Source: Shewanella gelidii (GTDB lineage Bacteria; Pseudomonadota; Gammaproteobacteria; Enterobacterales; Shewanellaceae). From it: DNA of 64,000 bases. Both the position numbers and the translations under genes were made by a program. Shown in pieces: positions 18,246-25,992 of the stretch. Position 1 is the first letter of the stretch. Every line of letters starts with the position of its first letter. Below the pieces are notes generated by a model. The model saw only the letters and a program-made list of their open reading frames with translations. It was not told where the DNA came from and made no database searches. The stretch lies in contig NZ_BMPZ01000001.1 in assembly GCF_014647855.1 (NCBI RefSeq), positions 682,001-746,000 of the forward strand. The letters are read 5' to 3'.

Positions 18246-18962
18246 TTGGAACCATTCAAGCCCATCAAGCAGGTCAAAGCATCTGATCGAGTTTTGCAGC
18301 AACTCAAAAGCGCTATTTTTAATGGTCAATTTTCTGCTGGCGATAAATTACCATCTGAGCGAGAACTCATTGAGAATTTTCAGGTGAGTCGAACTGTGGT
18401 ACGAGAAGCCATTAAAGTACTGGAAGCCAGCGGTTTAATTGAGATCAAACAAGGAGCAATGGGAGGTGCATTTGTTAAGCTGATGAATTTTGAACACCTC
18501 AGTTCAGCGACCAAAGATCTGTTCTTTATGAACCAAATGACCTTTCGCGAAATTTGTGAAGCAAGATTAGAAATCGAGCCGTTAGTAGCAAGGCTTGCCG
18601 CTGAAAATTGCAGTGCTGAAGATGCAGAGCGGCTGCGCTTTGCTTGCCAGAATGAAAGCGCAACTCTTGAATACCCTGAGACGGTAATTCTGCGCAGCAA
18701 GGTGCACTATATTTTGGCAGAGATGTGCAATAACCGTTATCTCACCGCCATCGTCAAATCCATGATCGAACTGGTCGGCAAGATCACCAAACAATTTGAG
18801 CCAGATACAGACCAAATTCACCCAGCTGGATTACATGACGTAATTGTTGAAGCAGTGATTGCCGGTGACGCAGAAACCGCCGAGCGTGAAATGCGTGAGC
18901 ACTTGAAATATTTCCTCGATACTTTGCAGCAAATTGAGCAAGAATATCGGCAGAAGGGCTGA
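18246..18962 (+). CDS. GntR family regulator, FCD (FadR-type) domain
   Basis: A 238-aa FadR-subfamily regulator. The winged helix region at about residues 10-75 contains AGDKLPSERELIENFQVSR and TVVREAIKVLEASGLIEI, the GntR signature. The FCD all-helical effector domain follows, with its conserved metal-ligand region around RSKVHYILAEMCNN and LHDVIVEAVIAGD. FCD regulators usually bind organic acids and repress the adjacent catabolic operon. It is divergent from the flavoprotein operon and probably controls it. The start is TTG at 18246 with AAGGA upstream; no in-frame ATG fits the domain. Confidence 0.9.
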   Translation: MEPFKPIKQVKASDRVLQQLKSAIFNGQFSAGDKLPSERELIENFQVSRTVVREAIKVLEASGLIEIKQGAMGGAFVKLMNFEHLSSATKDLFFMNQMTFREICEARLEIEPLVARLAAENCSAEDAERLRFACQNESATLEYPETVILRSKVHYILAEMCNNRYLTAIVKSMIELVGKITKQFEPDTDQIHPAGLHDVIVEAVIAGDAETAEREMREHLKYFLDTLQQIEQEYRQKG

Positions 18963-19105
18963 GACAGGCATACCCCTTCATTGATCAAAATAATAAATAC
19001 TGCAGCAAGTTAAATAACTCCACTGAACAGTATAAATAATTATTAATTTCCCTTTAAAGCTGTTAAATTCTCATCGCATTTTCAGTCTTAAAGGGACTTA
19101 GCTAG

Positions 19106-19270
19106 ATGAAATCAAACCACCTCTTATTACTCGTACCAGTTTAATGCTTGGCGCCTGTGGCGGCTCAAGTTTTGATAGCTAGACACCGAAAAAAGAGCAA
19201 CGTGTTCGCGGCAGCCTTACCAAAGAGGCTTGCCAATTATGACAGAATAACTGGAACACAATCCGGGAGT
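19106..19270 (+). pseudogene. Decayed lipoprotein gene remnant
   Basis: A strong ribosome binding site (AAAGGGA) leads to ATG 19106 and a signal-peptide-like start MKSNHLLLLVPV, which stops at 19142. A second frame continues at once with LMLGACGGSSFDS, a clear lipobox, then meets a TAG and goes on open as TPKKEQRVRGSLTKEACQL. This is what a lipoprotein gene looks like after a frameshift and a nonsense mutation. The family is not recognisable from what is left. No other gene is supported between 18963 and 19524. Confidence 0.5.
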
Positions 19271-19502
19271 TGATAACCCCCTAGTTATCTATACGCTTTG
19301 TAGTTCCTCAAAATTCTGTTTCTCGAACTTCAATGGTGACAATCCAAACGCCTTTTCATTAAAAAAAGTATCATATGAAGAGTCGCCTTCTAAATAGGAA
19401 AGGGGCATGGCTGAGCTAGCAAAAGGCGGTTAACTCTAGGCTGGACAAAAATGCGTTAACGCAAACACTCTAAAGGTAGATTGAAGGATTAGGAAAAGTA
19501 TT

Positions 19503-19530
19503 GGCAGTCCGTTGCTGCACCTTGTTAAGC
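19503..19530 (-). other. Left half of an attC-like site after cassette gene B
   Basis: Read on the minus strand, the R'' box GCTTAAC (19530-19524, fits RYYYAAC) overlaps the stop codon of the gene. It is followed by AAGGTGCAGCAACGGACTGCC, an arm like the first half of an attC hairpin. No complementary right half follows within about 100 bp, so the site appears truncated. Confidence 0.5.
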
Positions 19531-19968
19531 ACGGCTTGCTACCCCGATACTGACCACTTGTTTGTGAATGGGGATAACCAAATATATATACTCTCCATGG
19601 AAATCTGAACTAGCGTTGAATAACATTACTTGACCATCAGAAAATGGATTTATCTCTGGCTCAATCATTCGATAGGTCATTTCCATGTTTTCGATGATAT
19701 CCCACTCGAAAAGCTTTAACGTATCATCATCTGAAATTTTCAGTTTCTTTAGAATCGTTTCATTAATAATACTCGTTAGTTGAGAATACCCAATTTTGGA
19801 ATAATCTCCTAACTCTACGCTTCTTTCGGATAAGTGCTCTTTCAGAACATTCTCAATAGTTTCATTAATATCGAAAATCTCTGCCCAAAAATCACAATTA
19901 TTCCCACTCAATCGTCTGAGCGAGTGTAGATATCCGTTTAGAAATTCAGTTGCACGATCTATATTCAT
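19525..19968 (-). CDS. Unknown protein, integron gene cassette B
   Basis: A 147-aa cytoplasmic protein with no signal peptide, membrane segment or motif that I recognise; the middle is acidic and helical, the C-terminus beta-like (EYIYLVIPIHKQVVSIGVASRA). I chose ATG 19968, which lies 7 bp after the attC-like boundary GTTAAGC; the frame stays open to 20094 but that would run through the recombination site and into the previous gene. No ribosome binding site is seen, as is common in cassettes. The 5' box GTTAAGC and the box at its stop, GCTTAAC, are exact reverse complements, as expected for one mobile cassette. Confidence 0.7.
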   Translation of the reverse strand: MNIDRATEFLNGYLHSLRRLSGNNCDFWAEIFDINETIENVLKEHLSERSVELGDYSKIGYSQLTSIINETILKKLKISDDDTLKLFEWDIIENMEMTYRMIEPEINPFSDGQVMLFNASSDFHGEYIYLVIPIHKQVVSIGVASRA

Positions 19969-19974
19969 GTGGGT

Positions 19975-20023
19975 GCTTAACGCCAAGCAAAGCAGCGCAG
20001 CTTGCTTGTGCGCCTTGTTATAC
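19975..20023 (-). repeat. attC-like recombination site between two cassettes
   Basis: On the minus strand the site runs from GTATAAC (20023-20017) to GTTAAGC (19981-19975), 49 bp. The inner part folds as AAGCaAGC-TGC-GCTGCTT with one extra unpaired A, the kind of extrahelical base seen in attC sites. The left spacer AACAAGGCGCACAAGC closely follows the layout of the aadA-type attC. It begins 6 bp after the stop of the DUF2059 gene and ends 6 bp before the next ATG. It is shorter than usual attC sites, so recombination activity is uncertain. Confidence 0.65.
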
Positions 20024-20029
20024 AAGTGG

Positions 20030-20512
20030 TCATTGAAGCCCCTCCTTTGCAAGACGGCTCCTAATTTTTGACTGAAGCTGTGCCTCACCAGCACGCAAAT
20101 TAGCCTGAAGATTGTTCATAGCTTCAATTGCAATTGCTGGTTGAAGGCTTGCTAGCTTCTGCCCGATTGGTGAGCGGTAAAAAGCAACTAATTCTTGTAG
20201 CTCTACCAATGAAAAATGCTTGCGGAAAGAGGGCTCGTACAGATTTAGAAGATACTGCTCTGTAAGATAGTTTTCCAGATAGTGTTTTCGTATTTCATCA
20301 AATACAACATCTACTAACTCAGGATCTTGTTGTGAATTTCGTAAGTTCTGGGCTTGCAACATTAGTGAGTTCTCTACAACGGATTTGGTGCTTTCAATTG
20401 ACCCAGTTGCTTCAAGAAAGTCTCGCATAGTATCTTTGTAAGCTCCGTCTTCAGCAGAAAGCACAGAGACTGAAAAAAGCCAGATAAAAATAGTGATCGC
20501 TACTCGGAACAT
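20030..20512 (-). CDS. Secreted DUF2059 protein, integron gene cassette A
   Basis: A 160-aa protein with a signal peptide (residues 1-19, MFRVAITIFIWLFSVSVLSA) and a DUF2059 domain, recognisable by the C-terminal FSLVELQELVAFYRSPIGQK and the following helix. These small periplasmic helical proteins have no established function. I chose ATG 20512, where the signal peptide starts; the frame extends to 20578 without support. Boundaries of cassette type surround the gene: GTTATAC at 20529-20523 before the start and its exact reverse complement GTATAAC after the stop. A cassette would span 19981-20528. Confidence 0.8.
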   Translation of the reverse strand: MFRVAITIFIWLFSVSVLSAEDGAYKDTMRDFLEATGSIESTKSVVENSLMLQAQNLRNSQQDPELVDVVFDEIRKHYLENYLTEQYLLNLYEPSFRKHFSLVELQELVAFYRSPIGQKLASLQPAIAIEAMNNLQANLRAGEAQLQSKIRSRLAKEGLQ

Positions 20513-20539
20513 AATTAAACTCGTATAACATTTGTATAC

Positions 20540-20577
20540 TGCGCATGCGCGAATATTTGAAAAAACGCGCATGCGCA
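20540..20577. repeat. Perfect 12-bp inverted repeat upstream of cassette A
   Basis: Arms TGCGCATGCGCG (20540-20551) and CGCGCATGCGCA (20566-20577) match perfectly around a 14-bp AT-rich loop; each arm is itself nearly palindromic. It lies directly before the cassette 5' boundary, so it could be part of the site into which the cassette was inserted. The remaining sequence to 21031 shows no gene. Confidence 0.7.
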
Positions 20578-21031
20578 TTTAGTAAACCTTTTATCTAAAT
20601 CTAGGCTTCGCAAAGCCATTGATTAATAAGCACTCTATCAGCCTTGCGCAAAAAGAACGAGCATTCTTAAACGAAAAATGAGCATTTGCGCAGAGATCTT
20701 GTTGAAAGCAGGAAACCTGTGACAATAATGGATTAGCAAAGTTGAGCCAACTGACAGGGTTACTACCTAAGATGCTTACCCAATGAAACTCATTTAGGGG
20801 CAGAGACATGTTCGTCAGCAGCTTTCTGCTTTTGGGCACACCCAAAGTGTTTCTCGTGTTAGCCCTTTGCTTGCAATCTTAAGCGTCTAGTTTCAGACAT
20901 GAATGAAAGACGCCCCTCAACCACAAGATAGGCATAGAGTTTCTTTAAGAGCTTGGCTTATACTAGGCACCGAATGTATTTGCTGCATTGACTTGGGCAA
21001 ACGCCACCGTGAACCAGCCAGTGGAGCGCCA

Positions 21032-21979
21032 GTGCCTTTAACGAAACAACTGCTTTTATTCGTCGATGTTGTACAACAAGGCTCGTTTAATAAAGCGGCA
21101 GCACTCCATGAAATGGATAATTCCTTTTTATCAAAGCAGATTAAGAAGCTCGAAACTGAGCTTGGCGTACAGTTGCTCAACCGCTCTACACGCTCATTTT
21201 CACTGACGCCCGCTGGGGAAGATATTTTACGCCAGGCCAAAATGCTGAGCGACACATTAGCACAAGTTCAAAGCATTGCAGATGCTCATCAGTCAGAGCC
21301 CAAAGGCACCTTGAAAATCACCTCTGCGAGCTTTTTTGGCCAGCAATATCTACAGCCTGTCATCACCCAATTTATACAGCGCTTTCCTGATGTAAAAATT
21401 ACACTCTCCCTAGATGATCATAAGACCGATATTATTAGCGATCATTTTGATCTTGCTTTTCGCGTTGGAAAGCTGAAGGACTCTAGCCTCATTGCACGAA
21501 AAATTGCTAAAACCAATTTTGCATTAGTCGCTTCTAAAGCCTTTATCGCACGCCATGGCAGCCCGCAAACTCCTGAGGAGTTATTTGATCTTCCTGCCGT
21601 GGTATACAGCAATGACGATGTCAGTTTAGATTTGGTGAGAATGAGTGAGCAGCCCAAGGGACAGGCCTTAAAAGACTATAAAATGAAAGGGAATCTCAAA
21701 GTTAGCGACGTGAGAACTCTCATTGCAGCAGTCGCAGACGGGCTTGGCTTTTCATTAATCGATTTATCGAATTTGGAGCAACCCATTGACCAGCTTGGCT
21801 TAAAGCCACTGCTTACGAACCATCACCTTTCCACTATGGATACGGGCATTTATACCCTGTATCCACACCGTAAACAGACCTTGCTTGCCAATACCTTTAT
21901 TCAAGCCGTCCAAGACTATATTGGCGAGCCCGCATTTTGGGAGCAATACATTCCCAATTATCACAAACTCTACAAATAG
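21032..21979 (+). CDS. LysR family transcriptional regulator
   Basis: A 315-aa LysR regulator with the winged helix at about residues 3-62 (LLLFVDVVQQGSFNKAA, then SFLSKQIKKLETELGVQLLN and RSTRSFSLTPAG). It belongs to the CrgA/AaeR-like branch judging by the LNRSTRSFSLT motif. I chose GTG 21032, which has GGAGC 6 bases upstream and sits right before the domain; the frame is open to 20903 but that extension has no homology signal. It is convergent with the DUF1330/ABM gene pair, 7 bp apart, so its target is not obvious. Confidence 0.88.
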   Translation: MPLTKQLLLFVDVVQQGSFNKAAALHEMDNSFLSKQIKKLETELGVQLLNRSTRSFSLTPAGEDILRQAKMLSDTLAQVQSIADAHQSEPKGTLKITSASFFGQQYLQPVITQFIQRFPDVKITLSLDDHKTDIISDHFDLAFRVGKLKDSSLIARKIAKTNFALVASKAFIARHGSPQTPEELFDLPAVVYSNDDVSLDLVRMSEQPKGQALKDYKMKGNLKVSDVRTLIAAVADGLGFSLIDLSNLEQPIDQLGLKPLLTNHHLSTMDTGIYTLYPHRKQTLLANTFIQAVQDYIGEPAFWEQYIPNYHKLYK

Positions 21980-21986
21980 CGTGCAG

Positions 21987-22301
21987 CTAACTGACACGCT
22001 CACTTAAACCATCAACAACCAGTGCAGTAATATTGTGCGTCGATTGCAACCGCAACGATTTAGCTTGCGCGTATTCAGGCCCTTCATGCCATGCGACTGC
22101 AGCTTCGCGATTTGGGAATTGAATAATCACAGTCATATCTTTTGCTGCACCTGAAAGATGCAGTGCCAATTGGGTTGCCACTAGGATTTCACCTCCGTAC
22201 TGAGCAACCGAGGCCAACGTGACATGATTGGAACCCGGATTATAGTCAGCATATTGTGCTGGAGACTCGATGTCATAACTCACGATAAAAAAGCAACTCA
22301 T
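21987..22301 (-). CDS. DUF1330 family protein
   Basis: A 104-aa dimeric alpha+beta barrel protein of the DUF1330 family. The conserved core is PAQYADYNPG near the N-terminus and FPNREAAVAWHEGPEYAQAKSLR, in which the WxxxxEYxxxxxxR pattern is diagnostic. The fold is related to antibiotic biosynthesis monooxygenases. It follows the ABM-domain gene by 21 bp on the same strand, so the two form an operon of related small barrel proteins, perhaps for oxidising or binding a quinone-like compound. The function is not known. Confidence 0.88.
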   Translation of the reverse strand: MSCFFIVSYDIESPAQYADYNPGSNHVTLASVAQYGGEILVATQLALHLSGAAKDMTVIIQFPNREAAVAWHEGPEYAQAKSLRLQSTHNITALVVDGLSERVS

Positions 22302-22322
22302 AGCACTATTAATCCTCTCGCT

Positions 22323-22943
22323 TTACAGTTCAGTGACGAAATTCATGTACTGTTTCATATCGCCGATTACCGCTGACTCCATCAACGCGCCCGTCACTTT
22401 TGAATAAGGTTGGCTGAAGTGAATATCCCAAACTGCGGACTCATTACGCCAGTGCTCATATACTGCCAACGTGCTTTCATCACCATCAACTGTATAAAGA
22501 TCAAATAGGCGACATCCAGCCTCCTCTCGAGTCTGGACAATATGCTGTTCAAATTGCTCCAATAATGCAGCTCGATGGGCTTGTTCAATTTTAAAGATAA
22601 AGAAAATTACAAAAGGTTGGTCAGAACGAAGTGCTGGCTTCATGGCCACAGGCTGTGGAAACGTATCTTGTAAATCAAAAACCTCAGGCTTCTCTTCAAC
22701 ACTCGCTTTTACGGTTTCCGAAACGCTTAACGTATAATCCTGCTGTGCATGGAGTGCTTCGGCGGGCTTATCTAGCCAGCGTTGGTAAATGAAAAATATC
22801 GATGGCTGTTCATTATCCACAAACAGACGATACTCTTGGCACCCCGCCTCTTTGATTGCCAGCTCTCGATGTGCCAGCATGACCGATTGAAACACATCAA
22901 CTTGGTCTGCTTTCACCTTAAATTTGACAATTCGCGTCAACAT
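22323..22943 (-). CDS. Double-domain antibiotic biosynthesis monooxygenase (ABM) protein
   Basis: A 206-aa protein with two ABM domains in tandem: residues 1-75 (LTRIVKFKVKADQVDVFQSV, then AGCQEYRLFVD and SIFFIYQRWLDK) and 107-200 (FVIFFIFKIEQAHRAALLEQ, then AGCRLFDLYTVDG, LAVYEHWRNESA). Each half has the usual E-A-G-C motif. ABM enzymes oxidise quinols or polyketides without a cofactor; the two-domain form could be a fused dimer. It heads the two-gene unit with the DUF1330 gene. AGAGGA precedes ATG 22943. Confidence 0.88.
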   Translation of the reverse strand: MLTRIVKFKVKADQVDVFQSVMLAHRELAIKEAGCQEYRLFVDNEQPSIFFIYQRWLDKPAEALHAQQDYTLSVSETVKASVEEKPEVFDLQDTFPQPVAMKPALRSDQPFVIFFIFKIEQAHRAALLEQFEQHIVQTREEAGCRLFDLYTVDGDESTLAVYEHWRNESAVWDIHFSQPYSKVTGALMESAVIGDMKQYMNFVTEL

Positions 22944-22981
22944 TAGCCAATCCTCTTTCCTATCAATTTCCTAAATCAGAT

Positions 22982-22995
22982 CACAAATATTTGTG
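22982..22995. promoter_or_regulatory. Perfect 14-bp palindrome upstream of the ABM gene
   Basis: CACAAATATTTGTG is a perfect palindrome 39 bp upstream of the ABM start codon and may be an operator. The rest of the 488-bp gap to 23431 shows no gene. Confidence 0.45.
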
Positions 22996-23431
22996 TCCTA
23001 TGAACGGATGCTAGTGTCCGGACTTTATTGACGTGAATACAGGAGAGTTCCAACCAAACATTAAGGTCGATAAAGACAACAATATAGAGTTTTAAAGGAT
23101 ATTTCTTGCTTTAGAGGAGGCGACTAGTTGCTCGTTAACCCTTTGAATACAAGGTCGAAAAGAAGACAAGTGATATACCTATCCACAGAGTCCATATTTT
23201 TCTTTTGTCACGGTTAAATTTCAAACGAATTTCTCGTGCGTTACTACGTTATTGACCAAATCCCGTTACTCCATATAATCCAACGCCTTCATATATCGTG
23301 AGATTAAGCAAATACAAACCTTAACTGATTTCTATAGTGCGTAAGAATTCGCCAAGAGTAACGTTGAAGAAATGAGTTCTTTTATTCAGTGATTTGCTGA
23401 CTTCACCCCAAATTTTTAAAAGGAGAAACAA

Positions 23432-24412
23432 TTGAAAGACTTGAAAAGAGGAGTTTTTATCAGGATATGTTGCCTCGCGATTATGGCGATTAATATCAAC
23501 AACGCGCAAGCGGACAACACGATTGAGCATGTAACTACGCAGGTGACCCATCAGCAGGACGCAAAACCTGTGGTGCGTGAGTTTGGTATGAGTCAGTTTT
23601 CAATTGCCCACCGAGTCAAACAGCTCGAACTTGGTGCTGTTCATCTTTATGATTTTGGCAGCATCAAACTCCACGCTTATGAAACAAAAGATCCCTTCAA
23701 TACATTTGTTTTTATTCTAGAAAAGCTTGGCCAAGCTGTCCTCCTTGAAACACCGCCACTGAAGAGTAATTACCAAGAGCTAACAAACTATATCCTCTCA
23801 CTTGGACACCAACAGATTGACTTGGTTGTGTCTTACCACCCAATTGGGGCGCAATTTATCGAAACACCTCATCTTAAGTTTAAAAATATTTATTCAATGC
23901 AACATGCCGTCGACAATTATAAACATGGGCTCGGTGCTTCTTCATTGGTCGGGCTAAAACAACGATTTGGGCAAGCGTTTGACGAGACCGTCTATCAACC
24001 CACAATGATGCTTGATGAGGGCTCAGTACAAATTGCTGGGATTCAATTCTTTATGACTCACGCTGATTTTGCCTTTGATATGGCAATACCTGAAATCAAT
24101 GCCGTGCACTCACATATGTTAGGTCATGATAAGCATGCTCTGATCTTTTCAATGGCGTTTTTGGATGCTGCAATCCAGCAACTAGAACGATTTCAGCAAA
24201 ATGATTATGAGTTTGTTTTTAGCTCCCATGCACAAGCTGAAACACGAGGTGATGTGTCCATCAAGCTCGCTTACTATCATGCCTTCAAGCGAATTTTAAA
24301 AGCATCTAAAAACAAATCCGAATTCATTGCAGCAATGCAACAGGCTTTCCCTGGATATGGTTGGTCATTTTATTTAGAAGGCAGCGCCAATTTCTTATTT
24401 AATCCGAGTTAA
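23432..24412 (+). CDS. Exported metallo-beta-lactamase-fold protein with degenerate metal site
   Basis: A 326-aa protein with an N-terminal signal peptide (to about residue 27, ending AQA). The chain follows the metallo-beta-lactamase fold: strand FVFILEKLGQAVLLETPPL, then the segment IDLVVSYHPIGAQFIETPH where active enzymes have HxHxDH. Only one His remains there, and the later ligand positions are SHMLGHDKH and FSSHAQAET. Catalytic hydrolysis by the usual two-metal site is therefore doubtful; it may bind rather than cut. The start is TTG 23432 with AGGAG upstream. It has no clear operon partner. Confidence 0.6.
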   Translation: MKDLKRGVFIRICCLAIMAININNAQADNTIEHVTTQVTHQQDAKPVVREFGMSQFSIAHRVKQLELGAVHLYDFGSIKLHAYETKDPFNTFVFILEKLGQAVLLETPPLKSNYQELTNYILSLGHQQIDLVVSYHPIGAQFIETPHLKFKNIYSMQHAVDNYKHGLGASSLVGLKQRFGQAFDETVYQPTMMLDEGSVQIAGIQFFMTHADFAFDMAIPEINAVHSHMLGHDKHALIFSMAFLDAAIQQLERFQQNDYEFVFSSHAQAETRGDVSIKLAYYHAFKRILKASKNKSEFIAAMQQAFPGYGWSFYLEGSANFLFNPS

Positions 24413-24479
24413 ATATTTCTTCTCTTTGCGTGGGTAACGCATGCCTACGCAAATTGAGTAAATCTGGCAATGAGTGATT

Positions 24480-25661
24480 TTAGAAGAAGGGTGTAGGGTC
24501 AATATCAATGGTATAAGGAGAAACCCCGCGTTTGATATTTAACTCTGACTTCTTCAAATCAATCATACTTACTTCGACATATCGGTGATGCTTTAATGAG
24601 TAAAAACATTTCACGATGGGCTGCCGCGCCTCACGGCCATTGGTTTCCCAAACGATCCCCATTCTGCCATCACTCAACTCTACCAACGAGCCAATGGGAT
24701 AAGCACTAACACAGCGAATAAACTTACGCACAAGTTTGGCATCGAGGTGATGTGGTGCTAGACCTTGAAGAATTTCGAAAGCTTCTGAGGGGCTCATGGC
24801 CTCTTTGTAACAGCGCGTCGCCGTCAGTGCGTCATAAATGTCAGCAATACAACCCATACGACCATGCACAGGAATGTCATCATGACTCAGCCCGCGAGGA
24901 TAGCCTTGACCATTGAGCTTTTCGTGATGCATTAAGCAAACATCTTTGGAGATTTTAGAAAATCCTTTTGCTTCTTGCATGATCTCTTCGGCAAATGTTT
25001 GGTGCAACTTCATGTGCTCAAATTCTTCCGTGGTTAACTTACCCGGTTTGTTCAATATCAAGTCATCAACTTCAGCTTTGCCCACATCATGAATAATGCC
25101 GCCAATGGCGAGCTGTGCCAATATCGACTTCTTTAACCCTAAATATTTACCAAAAGCCACCAATAGAAAGGCAACATTCACCGAGTGTTCAAACAAGTAC
25201 GCGCCCTTGGTTCGCAACGCTGAAACATATTTAAAAGCATCGGCATCTTGTAAAACCATCTCAATCATTCGCTCAACGAGATCTTCTATCTCCGAGGCAT
25301 CGATCGCCTTACCACCATAGATGTCATCCATCACTTTACGGGTCAGCGCTTTGGCTTCCTGTAGCATCAAACTTGCTTTATTAATCCGTTGCGCTCGTGT
25401 TTGTTCAGTAACTTTTTTTTGAGGAGGCTGCTCAGGCAATTCAAAATGACAGGACTCACTTGAACGCCCAACATCCACCCACACCTGTTGTATGCCCTTA
25501 CTTTCAAGCTGAGCAATTGCTGATGCAGACTGAACGCGCCCCGGTGTCGATAGGTTAATTTTGCCGTTTTTTTCTATCGCGGCCACAAACATCCCCACTT
25601 GGAGTTGGTTTAAACTAACCTGAAGCAAATCCTTATTTGCACACTTTTCTTGCTGGGGCAT
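24480..25661 (-). CDS. HD-GYP domain c-di-GMP phosphodiesterase with DUF3391
   Basis: A 393-aa cytoplasmic protein. Residues about 12-140 form the DUF3391 domain that often precedes HD-GYP (LNQLQVGMFVAAIEKNG, QQVWVDVGRS). The HD-GYP domain then shows HSVNVAFL, the metal pair in IIHDVGK, the LMHHEKLNGQGYPRGL stretch with the GYP signature, and CIADIYDALTATRCYKEAMSP. All key residues appear intact, so it probably degrades c-di-GMP to GMP. The divergent neighbour downstream encodes a hemerythrin-GGDEF-EAL protein, giving a small c-di-GMP cluster. AAGGAG precedes ATG 25661. Confidence 0.92.
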   Translation of the reverse strand: MPQQEKCANKDLLQVSLNQLQVGMFVAAIEKNGKINLSTPGRVQSASAIAQLESKGIQQVWVDVGRSSESCHFELPEQPPQKKVTEQTRAQRINKASLMLQEAKALTRKVMDDIYGGKAIDASEIEDLVERMIEMVLQDADAFKYVSALRTKGAYLFEHSVNVAFLLVAFGKYLGLKKSILAQLAIGGIIHDVGKAEVDDLILNKPGKLTTEEFEHMKLHQTFAEEIMQEAKGFSKISKDVCLMHHEKLNGQGYPRGLSHDDIPVHGRMGCIADIYDALTATRCYKEAMSPSEAFEILQGLAPHHLDAKLVRKFIRCVSAYPIGSLVELSDGRMGIVWETNGREARQPIVKCFYSLKHHRYVEVSMIDLKKSELNIKRGVSPYTIDIDPTPFF

Positions 25662-25992
25662 ATTGCCAAAACTCCTTGCAATGACGATTCAATAAGCAGC
25701 CAATTTTCCAACCTTCAACAACAAAAGAACTGGCTTATTAAAGATTAGTAAAATCGTAGCGTTTAGCGATACAAACCTGTCGATTCATGATTAAAATTTT
25801 AACTCTCTATACTCAAATTGCAGCAATCATGTTGTTCAGTTTGTCATCGACCTCTAAAAGTACAAAATTCAAGCGACATTGATGCAAAACTGGAATACCA
25901 ATTTAGGGTTATTGTTTCTATTATGTAGTAGAGGTTGGTTAGTTTTTGATCGCAGCATATGTCAACTGCCGAGAAAATTTAGTAGAGGTGTT

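Noticed and set aside
19420..19465. GTTAAC-type boxes as the missing right end of the second attC
   Set aside because: They do not fit GTTRRRY fully, and the sequence before them does not pair with the left arm at 19503-19530.
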